This document shows, piece after piece, positions 57,291-64,000 of a DNA stretch of 64,000 nucleotides. The first letter of the stretch is position 1. Every line of letters starts with the position of its first letter. The stretch comes from Taudactylus pleione. Taxonomy: Eukaryota > Chordata > Amphibia > Anura > Myobatrachidae. Below the pieces are notes generated by a model that had not been told where the DNA came from, ran no database searches, and was given only the letters and a program-made list of their open reading frames with translations. A program made the translations under genes and the position numbers. Location of the stretch: positions 703,501 through 767,500 of the forward strand of contig JAUIMM010001251.1 of NCBI GenBank assembly GCA_031769625.1. The letters are read 5' to 3'.

Positions 57291-58030
57291 TGTAGCAGTG
57301 ACAGCTGCACATCACATCTGTACGGCAGGGAGGTGAGTGACAGCGCCATATAGAGCAGTGACAGCTGCACATCACATCTGTACGGCAGGGAGGTGAGTGA
57401 CAGCGCCATATAGAGCAGTGACAGCTGCACATCACATCTGTACGGCAGGGAGATGAGTGACAGCGCCATATAGAGCAGTGACAGCTGCACACCACATCTG
57501 TATGGCAGGGAGGTGAGTGACAGCACCATATAGAGCAGTGACAGCTGCACATCACATCTGTATGGCAGGGAGGTGAGTGACAGCACCATATAGAGCAGTG
57601 ACAGCTGCACACCACATCTGTATGGCAGGGAGGTGAGTGACAGCACCATATAGAGCAGTGACAGCTGCACACCACATCTGTATGGCAGGGAGGTGAGTGA
57701 CAGCACCATATAGAGCAGTGACAGCTGCACATCACATCTGTACGGCAGGGAGGTGAGTGACAGCACCATATAGAGCAGTGACAGCTGCACATCACATCTG
57801 TACGGCAGGGAGGTGAGTGACAGCGCCATATAGAGCAGTCACAGCTGCACATCACATCTGTACGGCAGGGAGGTGAGTGACAGCACCATATAGAGCAGTG
57901 ACAGCTGCACATCACATCTGTATGGCAGGGAGGTGAGTGACAGCGCCATATAGAGCAGTGACAGCTGCACATCACATCTGTACGGCAGGGAGGTGAGTGA
58001 CAGCGCCATATAAAGCAGTGACAGCTGCAC
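57291..58030. repeat. Minisatellite, 60-bp unit, copy 1
   Basis: About 12 copies, in exact 60-bp register, of a unit containing AGCAGTGACAGCTGCACATC and GGTGAGTGACAGCGCCATAT. Variation is limited to a few sites (TACGG/TATGG, GCGCC/GCACC, CATCAC/CACCAC, AGGTG/AGATG). Frames stay open because 60 is divisible by 3. Confidence 0.96.
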
Positions 58031-58590
58031 CCTCCAGGGAGGGTTAGAGGTAGGCTAGGGGAAGGGGGAGTTAGGCCCCCCCCAGTAGAATTAAAGGTAG
58101 GTAGGGGAAGGGGGGGTTAGGCACCCCCCAGGAGGGTTAGAGGTAGGCTAGGGGAAGGGGGGGTTATGCCCCCCCCAGGAGGGTTAGAGGTAGGCTAGGG
58201 GAAGGGGGGGTTAGCCCCCCCCCAGTAGAATTAAAGGTAGGCTAGGGGAAGGGGGGGTTAGGCACCCCCCCCAGGAGGGTTAGAGGTAGGCAAGGGGAAG
58301 GAGGGGGTTAGGGTTAGGCACCCTTAGGGGGAGGTTAGGGTTAAGCACCACCCCAGGAGACTTAGGCTGCGGGGTGGAAGGGGGGGGTTAGGTTTAGGCA
58401 CTTACAGGGGGGTTAGGGGTAGGCACTTGGGGGGGGGGGGGAGGTTAGGGTTAGGCACCCCTAAGGGAGGGTTAGGGTGCGGGGTTGGGTTAGTAAATAG
58501 TTAAAATACTTGCCTGTCGGGATCTTCACTGCCGGTCTTCCAGTGTCAGGATTTGAACATGTGTCCAGCGGTATTTCATACCGATCCCCG
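58031..58590. mobile_element. GGTTAGG-rich element, copy 1
   Basis: Repeats of GAGGGTTAGAGGTAGGCTAG, GGGGAAGGGGGGGTTAGGC and GGTTAGGGTTAGGCACC, ending with GTCGGGATCTTCACTGCCGG and CGGTATTTCATACCGATCCC, the same terminal phrase as the element at 21262-21635. Long G runs (up to about 13) occur near 58430. Confidence 0.65.
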
Positions 58591-59174
58591 AGAGACAGGT
58601 AGGGAGCGTCCTCTGTCTAGTTCTCACGTCAAGTAACCTGCAGCCACACTAGTATTCTGGTTAGCAATGGTCATCCACCAATCAGAATGCAGGAGTGGAG
58701 CTATAGTAAATACACCCCTCCCTCCCCCCGCTCTGTGGGAAAGTCAGTAATAGGGAGTGGGATAAACTGCTCTGACTGCACTCACAGCAGCCACTGAGGA
58801 AGACTCCGCTGAGACCACAGTAACATGTATGTGGATGATTATTTTATACTAAAAGCATGTAAAGAAATCTACAGAAGAAATAAAAACGTACAAAATCTAA
58901 TGATAAATTTTTCACTGGAAGTGGAGGAACAATGTTTTTCTTATGGTTTTTTTTATTTTTTAGTAAAAATAGTCACCATACAGACGTGGGCAGAATTGTT
59001 GATACCACGCACAAAAGATAATACATAATTGGATTATACTGATATTTTAAACTAATTGCTTTTTTGAATTAGCAGCACATGTGTCATTAGGATCCTAATC
59101 AGTCATTCAGCCTATTTATATGGAGAGAAGTAGTCACTCTGCTGTTTGCTATCACCGTGTGCACCACACCGAGC
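58591..59174. other. Unassigned DNA in the duplicated unit
   Basis: Duplicated almost unchanged at 63221-63800. It contains a 67-codon plus-strand frame (58825-59028) in A/T-rich sequence. In the second copy its poly-T tract differs in length, which shifts the frame, so coding is unlikely. Confidence 0.5.
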
Positions 59175-60512
59175 ATGGACCAGAGAAAGCTTGTCTGAGG
59201 AAATCACATAGATTATAGACAAGCAGGTCACAGGTAAGGGCCATAAGACCATCTCCAGGCAGCTCCGTGTTCCTGCGGCTACAGCTGCAAAGGGATGGGT
59301 CCTGGCAGTCAGAATCCAGACAATGGCATCCAGACAGGGTTACCGATACTTTGTATGTCAGTATCCTGTCCCTGCCATAACCCTCCCTCCCCAGCGCTTA
59401 ACTCTAACCTCTCCCCATAGTGCCTAGACCTAACCTCCCCCTTCCCGCACCCTAAACCTAACCTCCCCCTTCCCGCACCCTAAACCTAACCTCCCCCTTC
59501 CCGCACCCTAAACCTAACCCTCCCTCCCTCCCCAGCACTTAACTCTAACCTCCCCCCATAGTGCCTAAACCTTAGCGCCGAACTCAGACCTCTCCCCATA
59601 GTGCCTAGACCTAACCTTCCCCCTTACCGCCTAATGCTAACCCTCCTCCTAATCCCGCTACTTACCTTCAAAATGCAGGCGGTCGAGAAGACAGCACCCG
59701 GGATTCTTTCTGGTATCGGGATTTCGGCGTCGGCATTCTGACCACCGGAATCCCCTCCGTCAGTATTTTGACCGCATCCTGTTGCAAATATTAAGAAGAA
59801 GTTTCAAGTCCATGGGGCTGTAGCCAACCTCCCTGGCCATGGCCGCAGGAGGAAAGCCGACGCCACATTACCAGAATGGATGGTGAGAATGGTGGTAGAG
59901 GAGCCAAGAAAAAGCCCAAAGCTGGACTCCAAGGTCCAGGTACATCAGTGTCTGATCGCATTATCCGACGCTTGATGGCAGACAGTGAGCTTCATGGAAG
60001 ATGACCCAGGAGGACTCGACTTCTGGCAAAATTACATAGAAAAGCCAGACTGGACTCTGCTGCATGCACACTGACACAACACCTCTGGGAGACTGCCCTG
60101 TGCACAGATGAGCCACAAATGGAGCTATTCAGCAAGTAACATCCGCTCTATGTGCACAGATGAAATAATGAACCTTTCACAGAAGAGACCCCCATACCCG
60201 CTGTGGCACATGGAGGCTCGGTTATGTTTGGGGCTGCTTTGCCACATCTGGTTCGGGGGTGCCTTGGATCTGTGCAGGGCACAATGATATCTCAGGACTA
60301 GGTATTCCTGGAGGGAAACACACTGCCCTATGTCAGACAGCTCTGTCCCAGGTGCAGGACATGGGATGAAGACCCCAAACACACAGCTAAAGGAACCCAA
60401 CAATAGATAAGACCAAACCATAGGACTACTCTGATGTGGCCACTATGAGCGCTGATCTGATTCCTATGGATCATCTATGGCAAGAGCTGAAACGTGCAGC
60501 CTGGAGACGGCC
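59175..60512 (+). pseudogene. Tc1/mariner transposase pseudogene, interrupted by a MITE
   Basis: Cut-and-paste transposase remnant. N-terminal HTH part: MDQRKLV, then in shifted frames pieces like GHKTISRQLRVPAATAA, up to 59291. After the inserted element (59292-59782) it resumes with KKFQVHGAVANLPGHGRRRK (about 59793-59850), a hallmark of the Tc1 second HTH region. Later come WGCFA (about 60229), DEDPKHTAKGTQQ (about 60367) and SADLIPMDHLWQELKRAAWR (about 60448-60507), the region that carries the last catalytic acidic residue in Tc1-like enzymes. Numerous stops and frameshifts. The sequence runs directly into the 31-bp array, so the 3' end and TIR are lost. Confidence 0.9.
59292..59782. mobile_element. 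CCTAACC-rich element inserted in the Tc1 pseudogene
   Basis: 491 bp with TGCAAA directly before (59286-59291) and after (59783-59788), a probable 6-bp target duplication. Ends: GGGATGGGTCCTGGCAGTCA on the left; GGTCAAAATACTGACGGAGG (reverse complement) on the right, only weakly inverted. The core contains AACCTCCCCCTTCCCGCACC repeated in tandem and CTAACCCTCC phrases. Excision restores Tc1 homology across the site. Confidence 0.75.
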
Positions 60513-60838
60513 CCCAGCACACCTGGAGACGGCCCACAGCACACCTGGAGACGGCCCCCAGCACACCTGAGACAGGTGGAGACGGCCCCCAGCACACCTG
60601 AGACAGGTGGAGACGGCCCCCAGCACACCTGAGACAGGTGGAGACGGCCCCCAGCACACCTGAGACAGGTGGAGACGGCCCCCAGCACACCTGAGACAGG
60701 TGGAGACGGCCCCCAGCACACCTGAGACAGGTGGAGACGGCCCCCAGCACACCTGAGACAGGTGGAGACGGCCCCCAGCACACCTGAGACAGGTGGAGAC
60801 GGCCCCCAGCACACCTGAGACAGGTGGAGACGGCCCCA
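60500..60838. repeat. Minisatellite, 31-bp unit, starting in the Tc1 coding region
   Basis: About ten copies of a unit containing CAGCACACCTGAGACAGGTG and GAGACGGCCCC. The first, shorter copies (CCTGGAGACGGCCCMCAGCA) overlap the Trp-Arg codons at the end of the transposase motif, so the array appears to have grown from that sequence. Confidence 0.93.
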
Positions 60839-60844
60839 TCACAC

Positions 60845-61895
60845 ATCCACAGGGGAAGCACCCGGAGGAATTAGTGCTGGGCAGACAGCTGCATGCTCTG
60901 TGACAATAGCACCTAGCACCCCCCCCAGGGGAAGCACCCGGAGGAATTAGTGCTGGGCAGACAGCTGCATGCTCTGTGACAATAGCACCTAGCACCGCCC
61001 CCAGGGGAAGCACCCGGAGGAATTAGTGCTGGGCAGACCGCTGCATGCTCTGTGACAATAGCACCTAGCACCCCCCACAGGGGAAGCACCCGGAGGAATT
61101 AGTGCTGGGCAGACCGCTGTATGCTCTGTGACAATAGCACCTAGCACCCCCACAGGGGAAGCACCCGGAGGAATTAGTGCTGGGCAAACAGCTGCATGCT
61201 CTGTGGCAATAGCACATAGCACCCCCACAGGGGAAGCTGCCGGAGGAATTAGTGCTGGGCAGACCGCTGCATGCTCTGTGACAATAGCACCTAGCACCCC
61301 CCACAGGGGAAGCACCCGGAGGAATTAGTGCTGGGCAGACAGCTGCATGCTCTGTGACTATAGCACCTAGCACCCCCCACAGGGGAAGCACCCGGAGGAA
61401 TTAGTGCTGGGCAGACAGCTGCATGCTCTGTGACAATAGCACCTAGCACCCCCCACAGGGGAAGCACCCGGAGGAATTAGTGCTGGGCAGACAGCTGCAT
61501 GCTCTGTGACTATAGCACATAGCACCCCCCACAGGGGAAGCACCCGGAGGAATTAGTGCTGGGCAGACAGCTGCATGCTCTGTGACTATAGCACCTAGCA
61601 CCCCCCACAGGGGAAGCACCAGGAGGAATTAGTGCTGGGCAGACAGCTGCATGCTCTGTGACTATAGCACATAGCACCCCCACAGGGGAAGCTGCCAGAG
61701 GAATTAGTGCTGGGCAGACCGCTGCATGCTCTGTGACTATAGCACCTAGCACCCCCCACAGGGGAAGCACCCGGAGGAATTAGTGCTGGGCAGACAGCTG
61801 CATGCTCTGTGACAATAGCACCTAGCACCCCCCTCAGGGGAAGCACCCGGAGGAATTAGTGCTGGGCAGACAGCTGCATGCTCTGTGACAATAGC
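60845..61895. repeat. Minisatellite, 76-bp unit, copy 2
   Basis: About 14 copies of the unit at 56729-57030. Variants include GACAATAGC/GACTATAGC, CACCTAGC/CACATAGC and AAGCACCCGG/AAGCTGCCGG. Confidence 0.96.
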
Positions 61896-62151
61896 GCAGC
61901 AGGAGAACTAGACACAGACTACAAGTAACAGGAAATTATGGGTTTTCCTCAATTTCTCATCTGGGTTTTATTGTGTTATGTTTTTTTGTTAAGGCAAACA
62001 AGCAGATAAATCAATTACCCCGTCCCTGGAAACAGATATTATCACTCAATTCTCACAGGCTCCAAGCTCCACATATAGATTGGTGGCGCAGTTATAAGAA
62101 AGCTGCTCTCTCTATACATTATAACTGGATAAATAAAAAAAGCAATTAGGA

Positions 62152-62872
62152 ATGTAGCAGTGACAGCTGCACATCACATCTGTACGGCAGGGAGATGAGT
62201 GACAGCGCCATATAGAGCAGTGACAGCTGCACATCACATCTGTACGGCAGGGAGGTGAGTGACAGCGCCATATAGAGCAGTGACAGCTGCACATCACATC
62301 TGTACGGCAGGGAGGTGAGTGACAGCGCCATATAGAGCAGTGACAGCTGCACATCACATCTGTATGGCAGGGAGGTGAGTGACAGCACCATATAGAGCAG
62401 TGACAGCTGCACATCACATCTGTATGGCAGGGAGGTGAGTGACAGCGCCATATAGAGCAGTGACAGCTGCACATCACATCTGTATGGCAGGGAGGTGAGT
62501 GACAGCGCCATATGGAGCAGTGACAGCTGCACATCACATCTGTATGGCAGGGAGGTGAGTGACAGCGCCATATAGAGCAGTGACAGCTGCACATCACATC
62601 TGTACGGCAGGGAGGTGAGTGACAGCTGCACATCACATCTGTACGGCAGGGAGATGAGTGACAGCACCATATAGAGCAGTGACAGCTGCACATCACATCT
62701 GTACGGCAGGGAGGTGAGTGACAGCACCATATAGAGCAGTGACAGGTGCACATCACATCTGTATGGCAGGGAGATGAGTGACAGCGCCATATAGAGCAGT
62801 GACAGCTGCACATCACATCTGTATGGCAGGGAGATGAGTGACAGCACCATATAGAGCAGTGACAGCTGCACC
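62152..62872. repeat. Minisatellite, 60-bp unit, copy 2
   Basis: Twelve units of the array at 57291-58030. One unit near 62625 lacks the GCGCCATATAGAGCAGTGACA part (GTGAGTGACAGCTGCACATC junction), shifting the register by about 30 bp. Confidence 0.96.
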
Positions 62873-63220
62873 CCCCAGGGAGGGCTAGAGGTAGGCTAGG
62901 GGAAGGGGGGGTTAGGCCCCCCCAGTAGAATTAAAGGTAGGCTAGGGGAAGGGGGGTTAGGCACCCCCCAGGAGGGTTAGAGGTAGGCAAGGGGAAGGAG
63001 GGGGTTAGGGTTAGGCACTTACAGGGGGGTTAGGGGTAGGCACTTGGGGGGGGGGGGGGGGAGGTTAGGGTTAGGCACCTCTAAGGGAGGGTTAGGGTTA
63101 GGGTGCGGGGTTAGGTTAGTAAATAGTTAAAATACTTACCTGTCGGGATCTTCACTGCCGGTCTTCCAGTGTCAGGATTTGAACATGTGTCCAGCGGTAT
63201 TTCATACCGATCCCCGAGAG
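62873..63220. mobile_element. GGTTAGG-rich element, copy 2
   Basis: Shorter version of 58031-58590 with fewer internal repeats. It has the same terminal phrase CGGTATTTCATACCGATCCC and a G run of about 15 near 63047. Confidence 0.65.
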
Positions 63221-63799
63221 ACAGGTAGGGAGCGTCCTCTGTCTAGTTCTCACGTCAAGTAACCTGCAGCCACACTAGTATTCTGGTTGGCAATGGTCAT
63301 CCACCAATCAGAATGCAGGAGTGGAGCTATAGTAAATACACCCCTTCCTCCCCCCGCTCTGTGGGAAAGTCAGTAATAGGGAGTGGGATAAACTGCTCTG
63401 ACTGCACTCACAGCAGCCACTGAGGAAGACTCCGCTGAGACCACAGTAACATGTATGTGGATGATTATTTTATACTAAAAGCATGTAAAGAAATCTACAG
63501 AAGAAATAAAAACGTACAAAATCTAATGATAAATTTTTCACTGGAAGTGGAGGAACAATGTTTTTCTTATGGTTTTTTTTTTTTTTAGTAAAAATAGTCA
63601 CCATACAGACGTGGGCAGAATTGTTGGTACCACGCACAAAAGATAATACATAATTGGTTTATACTGATATTTTAAACTAATTGCTTTTTTGAATTAGCAG
63701 CACATGTGTCATTAGGATCCTAATCAGTCATTCAGCCTATTTATATGGAGAGAAGTAGTCACTCTGCTGTTTGCTATCACCGTGTGTACCACACCGAGC

Positions 63800-64000
63800 A
63801 TGGACCAGAGAAAGCTTGTCTGAGGAAATCACATAGATTATAGACAAGCAGGTCACAGGTAAGGGCCATAAGACCATCTCCAGGCAGCTCCGTGTTTCTG
63901 CGGCTACAGCTGCAAAGGGATGGGTCCTGGCAGTCAGAATCCAGACAATGGCATCCAGACAGGGTTACCGATACTTAGTATGTCAGTATCCTGTCCCTGC
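63800..64000 (+). pseudogene. Tc1 transposase N-terminal part, duplicated copy (cut by the window end)
   Basis: Near-identical to 59175-59377, including the TGCAAA site (63911-63916) and the first bases of the inserted CCTAACC-rich element. It shows that the MITE was already in the Tc1 copy when the block was duplicated. Confidence 0.88.

Larger units (their letters stand above)
56729..64000. other. Tandem segmental duplication, unit about 4.6-4.9 kb
   Basis: 56729-60838 and 60843-64000 have the same order: 76-bp array, about 250 bp of unique DNA (from GCAGGAGAACTAGACACAGA), 60-bp array, GGTTAGG-rich element, about 580 bp of unique DNA, Tc1 N-terminus. The offset is 4869 bp at the first unique block and 4626 bp at 58825/63451, the difference coming from array and element length. 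Unique parts differ at only a few bases by eye. The junction falls between the 31-bp array and the second 76-bp array. Confidence 0.93.

Noticed and set aside
57253..58030. Cys-rich repeat protein (SPPCRTDVMCSCHCSIW-like)
   Set aside because: The 60-bp minisatellite read on the minus strand; the sister array at 62112-62816 gives the same peptide and the variation shows no coding constraint.
58825..59028. 67-codon frame MYVDDYFILKACKE
   Set aside because: Looks RT-like only by the chance YVDD; the duplicated copy at 63451 has a poly-T length change that breaks the frame, and no other RT motif is present.
1..64000. tRNA, rRNA or other structured RNA genes
   Set aside because: No A/B-box plus cloverleaf or rRNA-like sequence was recognised by eye; a covariance-model scan would be needed to exclude them fully.

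Overview
The window looks like vertebrate nuclear DNA, most likely from an amphibian (probably a frog) with a large, repeat-rich genome. The evidence is two exons of a conserved vertebrate gene separated by a 15 kb intron, plus a frog-like mix of transposable elements: DIRS, Penelope-like, L1/Tx1-like, Gypsy with a SCAN-like capsid, Tc1, hAT and Harbinger-type MITEs. There are no operons, rRNAs, tRNAs or CRISPR arrays. The species assignment is inference.

The only host gene I can support is TDP1 (tyrosyl-DNA phosphodiesterase 1), on the minus strand. Two adjacent coding exons lie at 33465-33567 and 18282-18396, with matching phases and proper splice sites. The intron between them is 15,068 bp. 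The upstream exons (including the second H-x-K catalytic motif) and the short last coding exon were not found here and presumably lie outside the window, so almost everything else is TDP1 intron sequence.

Layout. 1-18281 (3' intron side): a solo LTR-like repeat, eight minisatellites with units of about 22-75 bp, a GA-rich tract and several MITEs with recognisable target duplications. 18397-33464 (intron between the exons): a TIR-bounded element carrying a 97-bp array, a Penelope-like retroelement with a continuous 511-codon RT plus GIY-YIG frame, a second LTR, long arrays with 29-, 65- and 113-bp units, and a hAT element inserted in an older repeat. 33568-64000 (5' intron side): a TIR element containing an L1-like fragment and a 35-bp array, a decayed Gypsy element, a DIRS element interrupted by a second DIRS element, arrays with 46- and 37-bp units, and a tandem duplication of about 4.6-4.9 kb built of 76-bp and 60-bp arrays, a G-rich element and a Tc1 pseudogene.

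Minisatellites are the dominant feature, covering roughly a quarter to a third of the window by my reading. Most long open frames are artefacts of these arrays. I see no new gene system. The most informative structures are the DIRS-in-DIRS nesting, the Penelope-like element with inverted terminal pieces, and repeated cases where a minisatellite lies inside, or starts within, a transposon.
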